DNA from: Meandrina meandrites
Taxonomy: Eukaryota; Cnidaria; Anthozoa; Scleractinia; Meandrinidae
Direction: 5' to 3'
DNA length: 64,000 nt
Assembly (NCBI GenBank): GCA_963693305.1
Contig: OY855903.1
Span: 37,705,251-37,769,250 of the forward strand
Shown here: positions 1-11,349 of the stretch, in pieces
How the letters are laid out: the number at the start of each line of letters is the position of its first letter
Numbering within the stretch: the first letter of the stretch is position 1
Program-made: the position numbers and the translations under genes
Notes under the pieces: generated by a model
Told to the model about the DNA's origin: nothing
What the model saw: the letters and a program-made list of their open reading frames with translations, nothing else
The model's database searches: none

Positions 1-82
1 GTACTTCTTTCTAAGGTTGACAATGGTGCGGAGAATGCAGGTGTAGCGAAGCAAACTACAAGTTTGACGTATGTCATCGTAA

Positions 83-3001
83 ATGAGTAAGAGCCACATC
101 TATTGCAGAGACTGTTACCTGAACACTAGTGCTAGTGGCAGTTCTAAAGCTACAACACAGCAAAAAGCACTTCCAGAAGTTTTTGCGAGACAGGAAACGG
201 CCCAGCACGCTGACCTGCAACGAGAGCTTGAAGTTAAAATCAATGTCGCTTTCTTGATAGCGAAAGAAGAACTCCCATTTACAAAGTATCGTCCACTGCT
301 TTTGCTGCACAAAAAATATGGAGTATCAATCAGCCCAACGTATGACAACGATGTCAAATGTGCGGAATTTATTTCTTCTATTTGTGAAAGCATGAAATCC
401 GATCTTTGTGACCTTTTGGCATCAAGAAAGTACATGTTGTTGATCATTGACGGAGATACTGACATATCAGTCAAAGAATGCAAAATTGCCTATGTTCGTG
501 TGTTAGAAAATGGCAAGCCAGTTAACAGATTATTGGGACAACGAGAAGTTGAACACGCCGATTCTGCGGGTAATTATGTTATATGACTTTATAATATTGT
601 TTTTCAGTATCTCTAGATAACGGTTACGTAGATTAACGATAATGTTTAAGAAAAAACAACGTGCAACTTGTCTTGTCTTTTCTATTCTACTACGTGTACT
701 AGCTGCAGTAAAAAGTGCATTTGGTGACCTTGTTGAAGATGGCTTTCCAAACTGGAAACAGAAGATAGTTTTTCTTGCTTCAGATGGAGCCTCTGTTAAC
801 CTTGGAGTCCGTAGTGGTGTGATTGAACTCATTAAGGCCGAGGTTGGAAACCACGTCATTCCGTTTCACTGCATGGCACACAGGTAAATAACCCAGTGTT
901 CTTAAACGTTCGTTCTTTAAATAATTGACTTTTGTGGTCTTTAACTGGATCGGAAGCGACTTCTACAATACCTTATTGCTACAAAAAATACAGCTGTACC
1001 TTACTTTCTTGGATTGGGAAACATTACATAAGCTGGTATTGTTTTTCAAGCAGCATATTTTATTGTATATTTGAATAAAAACATAATTAAGGTTGATCAT
1101 TATGGTCAACACCTTTTCAAAATGATCTTTCTTTACTTAGGTTGGAAGGGGCAATGCTAAAAACTCAGAAGGAAGTACCAATGGTCGAAAACCTGTACGA
1201 TACTCTACATCTTGTATGGAAGACGTATCACTACAGTGCAAAGTCTCGTCGTGAGCTTAATCGTCTGGGCACTGACCTCGGAGCCAACATACGAGTTGCC
1301 AGCAATGTTAAAGGTACACGTTGGGTACCCCATGTGCAGAGGGCATTAGAAGTGTTCCTAACAGGAATTCCAAAAGACGGAGACTTGAGTAGAGATGCTG
1401 GTCAGTTTGCCGCGACCTTTGTCCACACCGAGACCTCCAGAAATGCTGATATCAAGGGCAGAGCAAAAAAGGTAAATAGTTACCTATTTCATTGTCACTT
1501 GTGAGTCTCTTATTTTGCAATTGCTGATCCAGTCATACCGAAATCTGTTGTGTAGTTTGTCTTGACACCTAATTTTAAACTCTGCATTTGCTTTTAATTG
1601 TGTTGTAGCTTGTGAAGACCATGAAGAAAGTTGATTTTGTCGCCTTCTGCCACTTCACTGCTGATATGTTTCAGATAATCTCTGAACTAAGCAAGACCCT
1701 GCAGAAAAATGATTTGATACTTCCAATGGCCATCACAGCTGTTAGAAGAACCCTTGACCAACTGGAAAACCTCCTTGTGCGGCCGAAGCGGAATGGTTAC
1801 TTGAGTACATTCCTAACTGCTCTCCAGGATCAGATGAAGGAACACGAAGATGATGGTGATGATGAAGACGAGAATGAATCTGCCAAATTTCAGGTTAACA
1901 TTTGGTTACGTTGCTTCATTGTCTATCTGCCAGTATTATCCTTTTCAAGTGGACTTAATTAATAATATTAACTTATGCTGTAGTGTTACTGTTTATTCTA
2001 ATAATTCTGATCTAGGGATTAACTTTGTCTGGTGATGCTAAAGACCTTGCGGAGCAGACTATTCACCACCCTCAGCTTGAACGGCATATGAAGCATGCAG
2101 TGCAACTAACTGTACAACAGATACAAGAATGGTTCTCAGCCTTGCTTGGAGATACTGGGAATGGGGAAGGAGGTGCACCTGAAGCTGTACGATGCCTGAA
2201 TGTTGTCTTCAACCGTGATAGTTGGCCAGAAAGTTCTGCGAACCTTGCAGTGTTTGGTGAAAATGAGATTGACTTTCTTCTGACGTACTTTGAAAGGATA
2301 CTGTTAAGGTACTTCATGGTCTTCAAATCGTAAAGTTTTAATAACAACAGTAAAGATTGATTCTGTGAATTAACTAAAACGATTCTGATTTTTCTAACAA
2401 ATGGTTGTGACACTGCAAGAGTTCAAACTGAGTATGCCAATTTCAAGACACTAGTCCGTGGTACCTTTCAGGACAAGTCATTCTCTGCCCTCTGGCAAGT
2501 TATGTTCACGAAAGATCCATACAAGGAGGATTTCAAGGTATCCATTGGTGCTGTGTTCTAGTCTGGCTTAAAACATGCACACACAGAAAACACTCCCTGG
2601 GTTTATTTTAGTAATAACTCCTTATTTCACTCTTCAGTAATAATAATTTTGAATTATGTGAGCTGTCAGACCCTATGTAGTATCTTTTTCTTTAGTACCT
2701 GTTACATCTGGCAGAAATTATGCTGCTTATTCCAATAAGCAGTGCTCAGTGCGAGCGTGGGTTTTCGGCGCAGAATAGAATAAAATCTGATGTGAGAAGC
2801 AGCCTCCATGTGTCCACAACAGAAAACCTTATCCGCATCAGCATGGAAGGACCAGAATTGGGGGAATTTGACCCAACAGCAGCAGTTCTCAAATGGTTCA
2901 ATACTGGCCAGAGACCAAGGCGACCTACCTTTTCGTACAGAAAATGGCCAGAAGAATTGATTTCAGTTGGCGGATCATTGGAGTCAGAGGATTTTGAGTG
3001 A
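83..3001 (+). CDS. hAT-transposase-derived gene, ZNF862-like (7 exons)
   Basis: Seven coding segments join with canonical GT-AG introns in consistent phase: 83-569, 703-883, 1141-1471, 1609-1893, 2016-2308, 2420-2537 and 2696-3001. The joined protein has a Cys-containing N-terminus (YCRDC), a middle region with SDGASVNLG and PFHCMAHR, as in the RNase H-like core of hAT transposases, and a C-terminal stretch SSAQCERGFSAQNRIKSD typical of the hAT dimerisation domain. The match to the ZNF862/KIAA1586-like group is from memory of that family. No in-frame stop or frameshift is visible across the exons. The ATG at 83 directly follows an in-frame TAA, so either it is the true start or an upstream exon lies outside the window. 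Whether it is a host-domesticated gene or part of a transposon cannot be decided because the left end is missing. Confidence 0.75.
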
Positions 3002-3419
3002 ATCTCAATCAAAATATTTCTTCACCACAGCATGTTAATAAAAAATGATTGTGAAATCTTTCCATATATTGGATGTACCATAAGCAAAACTACTTGATAT
3101 TGTGAAGTTTAAGAATTGTTAGTACTAATTTTGTTATCTTTAACGATCACAGATAGACAAGAGCCTGAAAGAAACAAACAAAGGATTAACATACAGTAGA
3201 TTAAAGAATAGATATCTATTGAATAAAAGTTATCTATTGTAAACGTCTAAAGCTTCTCTGAATTTTCTTTTTGATGTTCTCGGTGTTCTGAACTGTGCTC
3301 CTAAAATTTTTAGCTGTGTTCCTAAAATATTGCTGGTGCGACTAGAAATTTACACCTGGTAGCACAGGTGCTCCCAAAGCCAAAAATAAACCTGGAAAAT
3401 AGTTCTTACTGTAAGTTAA
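3002..3419. other. 3' flank of the hAT-like gene
   Basis: AT-rich non-coding sequence. Two close copies of a GTG(C/T)TCCTAAAAT motif start near 3295 and 3317, followed by a GTGCTCC-rich stretch near 3366. This could be the subterminal region of a hAT element, but no terminal repeat can be paired because the left side lies outside the window. Confidence 0.25.
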
Positions 3420-3615
3420 ACATTCAGCAGAGTCCAAGTCGATTTTGTGATTCATAAGTCGGTGGTGTTCAGAAATGTGATTGTTGACATCACCATTTCT
3501 AGTCGCTCCTTTGTGTTCAGTCAGTCTAGTGTTGAGGTTTCTACCAGTCTCTCCAATGTATGAGGCCTGGCAGTCGGAGCATTTGATCTTATAAACAACG
3601 GACAGGGAGCGGTTT
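3420..3615 (-). pseudogene. GIY-YIG endonuclease fragment of a Penelope-like element
   Basis: The minus strand reads VYKIKCSDCQASYIGETGRN followed by LNTRLTEHK and ISEHHR. This is the GIY-YIG (URI) nuclease core found at the C-terminus of Penelope-like retroelements. Only about 65 residues remain, with no reverse transcriptase next to it. It is a short dead fragment. A second, longer copy of the same domain lies at 45,640-46,262. Confidence 0.65.
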
Positions 3616-3643
3616 TTAAGATCAAATGCAGTTTATGAGTGGA

Positions 3644-4060
3644 TCAAACAATGTGGCAATTCGTGTTGATGGGCAAGTCGATTTCCTTGACAGTAAAAGT
3701 AAACACATCTTCACTTGCATGCCATTTAACGTCTAATGTTTTGACACTAGGCAGCTTCGATTTGTCAAACTTTACCCCAGTTGCTTGATCATTGTCTGGA
3801 ATCCTTTCTAGCACTTTCATTCGATGCTCTGGCTCCAAACACTAGGCGGACTGCTTCAGTTGATAGTCTGAGGTTTCTTTGATTACTGATGAGGCCAAGG
3901 GCTGTAATGATGTCATCTCGAACACAAGTCAAATCCGACCCATTGTCTAGGAAGGCGTTAACTTTGATAGCTTGCCCTTCTTGACCTTCAAGCCAAACTG
4001 GAACTGTTTGATTTATTATTTTGACTCTCGATAAAGCGGATACCTTTTCCTTCTAGACTC
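3644..4060 (-). pseudogene. BEL/Pao LTR-retrotransposon pol remnant (protease plus RT piece)
   Basis: Read on minus, 4040 to about 3850 contains VKIINQTVPVWLEGQ then VNAFLDNGSDLTCVRDD, the retropepsin-like aspartyl protease of BEL/Pao elements with D-N-G-S at the active-site position. From 3838 to 3644 the frame changes to EPEHRMKVLERIPDN and LDVKWHASEDVFTF, which resembles the segment after the BEL reverse-transcriptase palm. The two pieces meet at about 3838, so most of the RT between them has been deleted. No LTRs, tRNA primer site or RNase H are visible. The family call is from motif recall. Confidence 0.6.
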
Positions 4061-4245
4061 TTTAGGGGAGATCAAACCATCACACTCCAATCCCAACAAC
4101 TGCTTAGCACTTTCACTACTGTTGATAAGCCTGTCTTATTCTTTGTTAATTCCCATATGTTAACAGCACTTTTTTTCCTACAGCCTGCTATTACAGACTC
4201 TGGCTAATACGGACCCTAAACAAAGTCCCGAAGAAACCACATGGG

Positions 4246-4259
4246 ACATTAAAATAGCT
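4246..4259. repeat. Target-site duplication, left copy, L1-like element 1
   Basis: The 14 bases ACATTAAAATAGCT recur exactly at 9454-9467, directly after the A-rich 3' tail of the LINE. This is the expected result of target-primed reverse transcription. Confidence 0.85.
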
Positions 4260-4378
4260 AAAAGGAGGAATGCGCAGTGTGATTCACTGGAGGCGGACGT
4301 GTTTTTTGATGGCTCCGTCTCTTTGTGAGATGTCGTGAGTTACCAGTTGTTTAAACCGTTCATGGATGAAAAAAAGTA

Positions 4379-5263
4379 ATGGGGAATGAAAAAGAAAATG
4401 AGTCATCTGCTTTTGACCATAAAGACCGTCGCAAAAGATTGCGAGAAAATGGTTCGCAAACAGATGAAGACGACCACGTGGCAGCCATGATGCAGAGAAG
4501 CTCAACAGACGCTCGTCTTGACGACGTGAGCAATAAGTTAGATAACGTCCTATCAGCATGTAAAGAAATCGAGTACCTGAAGAGCGAAATTATCACTCTA
4601 CGAAGTGAAGTTAAAGATTTGAAGGACTCGTTAAACTTCGCTCAAGAGAGCATTACTCAGCTTCAAAACGAGTTAGCGAAAACGAAGACAACCGTTGAAG
4701 AACACAGTGATGATTTAGATTCTATGGATGCTGATATAGAAGCACTGAAACGAAGAAACATAAAATTGGAAGCATACACCAGGCGAGAGAATATGCGAAT
4801 CTACAATGTTACCGAAGAATCTGAAGAAACAACCGAAGAAGTGGTAAGAAACCTCTTTGTAAACAAGATGCAAATTCCATCACAGGATGCCATGGCCATT
4901 CGATTCGAAAGGGTACACAGAATTCCTACAACGAAAGCAAAACAAGGATCGCAACATAGCCCTCGACCAATTATAGTCAGATTCAGCCACTATCAAGATA
5001 AGGAACATGTTCGTTCCTTTGTGAATAACCTGAAAGGTTCAGACATAGGAATTTCTGATGATTATCCAAGAGAAGTGGAGGATATACACAAAACACTGTA
5101 TCCAGTCTTGAAGAAGGCGAAACGAGAAAAAAGAAAGGCTTTCTTTAATTTCGACAAATTGATCATAGATGGACAGATCTACCGCGGAAAAGAGACCAAG
5201 AAGCTCCCCTTTTATGGAAGGAAACATTATGAAATACTCTGTATAAATCCGAGAACGGCGTAA
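4379..5263 (+). CDS. LINE ORF1 protein (RNA-binding chaperone type), element 1
   Basis: An uninterrupted 294-residue frame starting at ATG 4379. Residues 1-35 are charged. About 50-135 form a heptad-rich coiled coil. YTRRENMRIYNV near 137-148 and RPIIVRFSHYQDKEHVR near 198-214 mark the RRM-like and C-terminal domains of L1 ORF1 (Transposase_22 type). In L1 the protein trimerises through the coiled coil and coats its own RNA. The stop at 5263 is followed by ORF2 at 5492. It is about 30% different in motif sequence from the other ORF1 copies here (30,353 and 42,356), so these are separate LINE families. Confidence 0.8.
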   Translation: MGNEKENESSAFDHKDRRKRLRENGSQTDEDDHVAAMMQRSSTDARLDDVSNKLDNVLSACKEIEYLKSEIITLRSEVKDLKDSLNFAQESITQLQNELAKTKTTVEEHSDDLDSMDADIEALKRRNIKLEAYTRRENMRIYNVTEESEETTEEVVRNLFVNKMQIPSQDAMAIRFERVHRIPTTKAKQGSQHSPRPIIVRFSHYQDKEHVRSFVNNLKGSDIGISDDYPREVEDIHKTLYPVLKKAKREKRKAFFNFDKLIIDGQIYRGKETKKLPFYGRKHYEILCINPRTA

Positions 5264-5491
5264 GAGACGTAGTCAGGACACCTTGCTGGTAATGACAAGT
5301 TATTTGATTTGTTTTGTGTGGATGTTTGTGTTATGTTTGTCGTGTTTGTGCAGTACTTTAGTTTCTCTCTTAACATGTATTATGTATAGTAGTAGAAAGA
5401 AAAAATTATTGCAGTTCCCGGCTCTTAGTAACACTTGTACACATTAAAAGTAAAGTAAAAAAAAAACCTATAATGACAAAAATATTGCTAG

Positions 5492-8400
5492 ATGACAAAT
5501 ACATTAAAATTAGTTTCCCTTAATGTAAGGGGTGTGAATAATTTCCATAAGAGAAGAACCATATTTACGTGGTGTCGCAAAAGAAAAGCCGACATCATAT
5601 TTTTGCAAGAAACACATTTGAGAAAGGAGCTTGAAAAACAATGGATGAACGAGTGGGGTGGAAAAATTTTTTTTTCTCATGGCAGTCCGAATTCTTGTGG
5701 AGTTGCGGTGTTAATTAGAAACGGCTTTAATTGCGTAATCAAAAATACTGTTATTGATCCCTCAGGTCGCTTTATTGTATTAAAGGTAAACATAAATGAC
5801 AATTTATGTTCTAGTCAACATATTTGCGCCAAACAAAGACAAAATAACGTGCAAATGTTTCAAAAATTTGCATAAAATGCTGCAGACAGAAAATTTAGAT
5901 TGTGAAGATAATGCCATCTGCAGGGGTGATTTTAATTGTCCTCTTAATCCCAATTTAGACAAAACGGTGGTGTAAGGGTTCCTAGAAAAATGGTCATAGA
6001 TAATATTGAATGCTTTCAGAATGAATTGGACTTAATAGACATCTGGAGGATAAAGAATCCTCAAACAAAAAGTTACACTTGGAGCCAAAAATCACCTCAA
6101 ATATTCTGTCGTTTGGATTATTGGCTAATATCGAACAATTTGCAAGACTTTATGGATTCAACAGCTATCACTCCAGCACTCAAAACAGATCATGCTGCCA
6201 TTGAGCTCGTCTTAACTAACTCCAGACAAGAAGCCAAAGGTCCAGGGTACTGGAAAATGAATGTCTCTCCTCTGGAGGATGAAAACTATCTTAGTAATTT
6301 AAAAGATGATATTCCGGAATGGAAAAGGTTAGGTGTAGAAAGTCTTTCTGATAAGCGCAGCATTTGGGACTGGTTGAAGTATAACATTCGAAATCATGCT
6401 ATTTCATACTCTAAACAAAAGGCGAAAGAACGTAATAGAAAACTAACAGAATTACAAACTGCATATGAAGAAGCAACAAAGAAGTTTGAAGAAGACCCTA
6501 CCCCTATAAATCAAAATTGTTTAAATGAAGCAAAAGAAATTTTCGAACATTTTTATCAAGAAAAAACTAAAGTCATAATTGTTCGTGCCAGAGTTCGTTG
6601 GCACGAACATGGCGAAAGAAATACAAAATACTTTTTAAATCTAGAAAAACGAAATAACGTGAAAAAACATATACGGAAATTATTTGTTAGTGGGGTGATT
6701 ACAACGGACCCTTTCAAAATACTGAATGAACAAAAAAGTTTATATCAAAATTTGTACAAGTCAACATTTACGGAGAATGATAATAAATCTGGAGATGATT
6801 TTTTAAGACAATTAAATATACCTTAATTGTCAGAAGAGCAAAAACAATCTTGCGAAGGAGCCATATCTCTTGAAGAAGCAAAAGCAACCTTGGACACTTT
6901 TCAAACTAATAAATCACCTGGTAATGATGGGATACCAGTTGAATTTTACAAATCATGTTGGGACCTTATTAGTGATTCTTTCATAGAATGTGTTAATGAA
7001 GCCTTCAAATATGGAGAAATGTCTAGCTCCCAAAAACAAGCAGTTATTACATTAATTGAGAAACAAGGCAAAGACAGGACATTTATAGAAAATTGGCGCC
7101 CGATTTCTCTATCAATGTGGATGCGAAAATAATGTCAAAGACAATCGCAATTAGAGTTAAAAATGTCTTACCATATATTATTCATCAGAACCAAACAGGG
7201 TACGTCAAGGATCGTTACATCGGAGAGACAGTTAGATCTATTTTTGATATAATGGAATTCACAGATACTGAAAATGTTCCAGGCATTTTGATTTTCATAG
7301 ATTTTAAAAAAGCCTTTGACACATTAGAATGGAGCTATCTCTTGAGATGCTTGAACGCCTTTAATTTTGGTTCCGACTTCATAAACTGGTAAAAACATTT
7401 TATCAAAATATCCAGAGTTGTACAATCAATAATGGCTTAGCCTCGGATTATTTTACATTGGAGCGTGGCGTGAGACAGGGTGACCCCCTTTCTCCCTACC
7501 TTTTTCTTTTAGCCATTGAAACCTTGGCTGTTTCCATTCGTAAAAACCCTGAAATCGAGGGAATTAAAATAGGAAAATATGAAACAAAGTTGCTTCAATA
7601 TGCAGACGACACAACTGCAGTTCTTTCAAATTTAAATTCGGCGAAAATCTTATTTCAACAACTAGAGGAATTTAAAAATTTATCTGGTTTAGAGTTGAAC
7701 ACCTCAAAAACAGAAGGTATGTGGATTGGGTCTTCTAAAGGTAATGAAGAAACACCGCTCGGAATAAACTGGCCACGAGAGCCTATTAAAGCACTGGGGG
7801 TTTATTTCACGTATGATCAAACACTCCTATACGAAAAAAATTTTCAAGATAAACTTGATAAAATGAAAAGGCTCACTAATATTTGGTCCTCCAGGGGATT
7901 TTCTATTTATGGCAAAGTAACTATAATCAAATCACCTGTCATTCCTAAACTGGTATACATCTCCACACTACTTCCAACTCCAGAAAAAATTATTAAAAAA
8001 GCAAATCATATAATTTATACATTTCTGTGGAAAGGGAAAGACAAGGTGACAAGGCTTCCAGCGATCAACAACTTAGAAAACGGTGGTATAGGAATGATAG
8101 ATCTAGAAAGTATGATTAAAGCTCTTAGGCTAGCTTGGTTGAAAAGAATTTTTAACAATAATGAAAACACATGGAAGTCTTACTTGATGTATCTGTTGAA
8201 AGATGTCGGAGGCTCGTTTATTTTTCAGTGTAATTACGCAATGAAAGATCTCTTAATAACTTCTCTGTTTTACAGGGAACTTCTACACTGGTGGGCAGAA
8301 TTTCGTGATCTCTGCTCGAACAAAAAAGATTGGATTTCTGTAATTTGGAATCATAAGGAGATAAGAATTGATGGGAAACCAGTCTTTTACAAGGAGAACT

Positions 8401-9169
8401 TTAAATCGGGAATCTATACTGTAAGCGATCTCTTATTACATCTGAATAATATTGAATCCTACAATGAAGTGAGTCACAAAAGAAACAAGGCTAACTTCCT
8501 TACATGGACAAGCCTTAGACACGCGATACCTTTGAACTTAAAAACAGCACAATGTTATTTCAGTATAGGCGATCCTTCTTTCACGTGCCGAAATACTATA
8601 TTTGATATAAGAAAAAATAAATCAAAAGACTATTATACCTTGATAATTAGTGGAAAAGCCAAACTGCCAAATAACGCCCAGAAACTAAAACACGAATTTG
8701 CCTTAACTGAGGAGGAATTGAAACGTGTTTTCAGTCTTCCTCATACTGCGGCTTCTGAGCCTTACGTCAAAGCCTTCCAGTTTAAAATCTTAAACTCTAT
8801 ACTCTTCACTAATAAGAAATTATTTAAGATTGGATACAGCGAACATGATAGATGCACTTTTTGCGATAAAGAATCAGAAACGTTACATCTTTTTTACTAC
8901 TGCCCTCACTCTAACAAGTTCTGGCAAAAACAGTAAAACATCAAAGAATAAAATTAAGTTTGAAAGACGTCATACTTGGTAAAATGGAAATTTCACACGC
9001 CTTACTCGATTATTTATTGCTAATAGCAAAAATACACATCTGGGATTGTCGAAGAAATGGTGTACACCCTTATATTGAAGGTTTTAAATCTAAAATTAAA
9101 ATAAAGTTTGAAACCAAGAAGTATATTGCTATAAAAAATAATAAATTAAGGATTTTCAAAAACAAGTGA
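5492..9169 (+). pseudogene. LINE ORF2 (APE endonuclease, reverse transcriptase, zinc knuckle), broken, element 1
   Basis: Starts at ATG 5492 with KLVSLNVRGVNN and FLQETHLRKE, the APE-type endonuclease. GDFN is near 5920 and the catalytic TDHAAI near 6187. RT motifs follow: NKSPGNDGIPVEFYK near 6910, NWRPISL near 7093, IDFKKAFDTLEW near 7300, GVRQGDPLSPYLF near 7467 and QYADDTT near 7597, keeping the catalytic YADD. The C-terminal zinc motif CTFC..H..C lies near 8860-8910. Damage: frame change between 5875 and 5960, an in-frame TAA at 6824-6826, and frameshifts near 7100, 7392 and 8936. Catalytic residues survive but the reading frame does not. Confidence 0.85.
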
Positions 9170-9453
9170 GAGAACTGGCAAAGGGGAGAACTATAAGATT
9201 ACGAGAACTGTTATAAGTATTGCGTTGTAACTAGTGCGTGTAATGTAGTGTAAGCATTGTTATTAATTATATTATAAGTAATTATGTAATGTCAATGTAA
9301 TAATAATGGAAGTAATTATGTAATGTAAAAAATGTAAGTAATTACTTGTGGAGCTTGTGACAGCATTTGCGCGGCTGTCGCTTTGTCATTTAGTTTTCGC
9401 GTGTATGTGTATGTATTTGTTTGCTTTATTAATAAAAACACCGGAAAAAAAAA

Positions 9454-9467
9454 ACATTAAAATAGCT
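9454..9467. repeat. Target-site duplication, right copy, L1-like element 1
   Basis: Exact repeat of 4246-4259, directly after the A-rich tail. Confidence 0.85.
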
Positions 9468-9992
9468 TGAAATTTTGTAGTTTTTGTGGGGGCAAAGCCC
9501 GCACATTGGCGTCGACTGAGGGATTTATTTATTTATTTGTGCGTGGGTTTGCTTGTGTCATGTGGTCTTCTGCGAAAGAGCCTGAGGCCGGAGACGGGAA
9601 AGAAAATGAGAGAGAGCCTGGGGATGAGGTCGGCGGTGCGTGTCGAGTAGAAATCGGCCATATTGGAGTTTGGCGTGTCGTTTCGTGTCATTTCTTTTTG
9701 TACTGTTTAAAAACCGTAGCTGGAGATTCAAAAGACTATGGGGATGTCAGTTGAACAATGTCGGTCCAGGATCGGCAGTCATGACAACTTTGTTAAAACA
9801 AAGCTGGTCTTGTCACGTATGAGAGAACAATTTTGGAACGTGATGTTAATGATGTTTTATTTGAATGTGTTTTACTTACCAACGTTGAAACAAGTTGTTG
9901 GACAATACAAAATGTGGAACGAAGTGAAGTTTTGGTTCACACAAATGACATTCTACAATATTTATAATCAATTGATTATAAGACAAGCAAAT

Positions 9993-10016
9993 GATGTGGA
10001 GGAAAATCCAGGCCCT
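9993..10016 (+). other. 2A ribosome-skipping motif (DVEENPGP)
   Basis: Eight codons encode D-V-E-E-N-P-G-P, matching the D(V/I)ExNPGP consensus. In known 2A sequences the ribosome skips the final Gly-Pro bond, which would release a 92-residue leader from the downstream protease-like domain. Confidence 0.85.
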
Positions 10017-10226
10017 ACAATATTTGATATCATTGACCCAACAACAACAGTATGTGCTGCCTACAGCCAAGGAAATGAATTGCTCTTTGGAGAAAATGCT
10101 GGTAAGCAATGTGTAGCAATGTCACTTAGTGCTATTATTTACCATCATATAGAAGATGTTAATTTGTGGACTTCTTCAACTTTGAATAATATTTTGGGTA
10201 TTGGAAATAACCTATACACTTCTATA

Positions 10227-10808
10227 GATCGTTTTCACTGTCACGCAATAAAAATAAAAATTGAAGAACCATTCATTGAATGAGGTCGACAAAATAGGAT
10301 ATTATAGGAAATAAGTAAATAAGTCATTCCTCCAAGTTTTAGGTCTGTGCGCTATCCCAAACTTCAGATATTCGTCGAAATGTTTTGCACAAATTTACAG
10401 AGCCCACTATGGATCCGCCATATTGGTGCACCACAGATGTGCACCAATATGGTGGCCGGAAAATACTGTAAACATCTGGAACTTACTTTGGTCATCTAGG
10501 CCACTGATTATCGGTACTGGCCAAACAGACATTTACATAAACACATTTCCTGCTACTTTAACTTCTCAAATGGCAAAAAGTCATAAGATAAATACATATT
10601 TTTTGACAAACACGATCATAACTGTATGTCACGCACCGCCATAACTCTGAAATTCAAAGTGCGCTGGTTTCCAAACGAAGGACGCTACTGAGCTGAAAAG
10701 TTGCAGGCAGATATAATTTTAGTACCTCTTATGCCTGATGTGGATGCAAACTTTGGTGTCTCTTTAGTTTTGGACTTTAGTGCCTCATGACGTCACGTGA
10801 AAACGATC
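10227..10808. mobile_element. 582-bp MITE interrupting the 2A gene
   Basis: Ends are perfect inverted repeats GATCGTTTTCAC...GTGAAAACGATC, flanked on both sides by TATA (10,223-10,226 and 10,809-10,812). Removing the insert plus one TATA restores the coding frame exactly (TCT ATA AGA TAT), so a 4-bp TATA duplication fits better than a 2-bp TA. It has no coding capacity. An internal short palindrome built on CCATATTGGTGCAC lies at 10,409-10,454. Confidence 0.8.
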
Positions 10809-11349
10809 TATAAGATATTCTGTGCGAATAAATGATTATTTGCTCTTAACTGATGTGCCAGGCATTGTTTCACTTTTTGACAAATTGTATACATTACAAT
10901 ACAGTGAGTCGTTAACAGGAAGTGTGTTTATGACATCTAACGATGGCCCGTTTATGTCTCTTCAAAATTCACTTCAAGAGGTTTTTCTCAGGAAAACTAC
11001 AATTGTTGTTTGCTAACTATTGGTATTAATACAGTTGCAATTTTTAAAATTTTTGACTCATTCAAGGGATTTACATGGGATTCCCCATTCATTTGGGACT
11101 TGTACTTTGCTCAGCATTGAAGGACTTGAAAACTTCGTATCATATTTGCAGTTGTCATGCTTACAAACAGGGGTTGTTCCTTTTGAAATCAAAGGTGTCT
11201 TAATCAGTGATAGTCAATCTGATGTGGTACATGTTCATGAGAATCACAAAAGAAAAAGTAACCCAAAAGAACCTGTTAACTTAAAGAGAAAGTGTTCAGA
11301 TGAAAGATATGAAAAACGTCAAAAAGCGTCCTTTTTTGATCTTGCTTAA

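Larger units (their letters stand above)
4260..9453 (+). mobile_element. L1/Tx1-like non-LTR retrotransposon, full length, element 1
   Basis: A 5194-bp LINE bounded by an exact 14-bp target-site duplication. It has a 5' UTR of about 120 bp, ORF1, a 228-bp spacer, ORF2 and an AT-rich 3' UTR ending in AATAAAAACACCGG and a short A tail. Both the 5' end and the tail are present, so the copy is not 5' truncated. ORF1 is open but ORF2 carries several frameshifts and a nonsense codon, so it is not autonomous now. Confidence 0.88.
9738..11349 (+). pseudogene. 2A-peptide protein with cysteine-protease-like domain, split by a MITE
   Basis: From ATG 9738 the frame encodes a roughly 85-residue hydrophobic leader (FWNVMLMMFYLNVFYLPTLK), then DVEENPGP at residues 86-93, a canonical 2A ribosome-skipping motif. 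Downstream comes ENAGKQCVAMSL with a candidate catalytic Cys, interrupted at 10,226 by a 582-bp insert. After the insert the frame resumes (NDYLLLTDVPGIV), then breaks with a frameshift near 11,005 and another near 11,055 inside the FDSHSRDLHG motif that would hold the candidate catalytic His. The Cys and DSH layout recalls papain-fold deubiquitinase-like domains of the herpesvirus tegument/OTU type; that assignment is tentative. It is a decayed copy. Confidence 0.65.

Noticed and set aside
10223..10812. TA target duplication for the MITE in the 2A gene
   Set aside because: A 2-bp duplication leaves a frameshift on excision, whereas TATA restores coding exactly.
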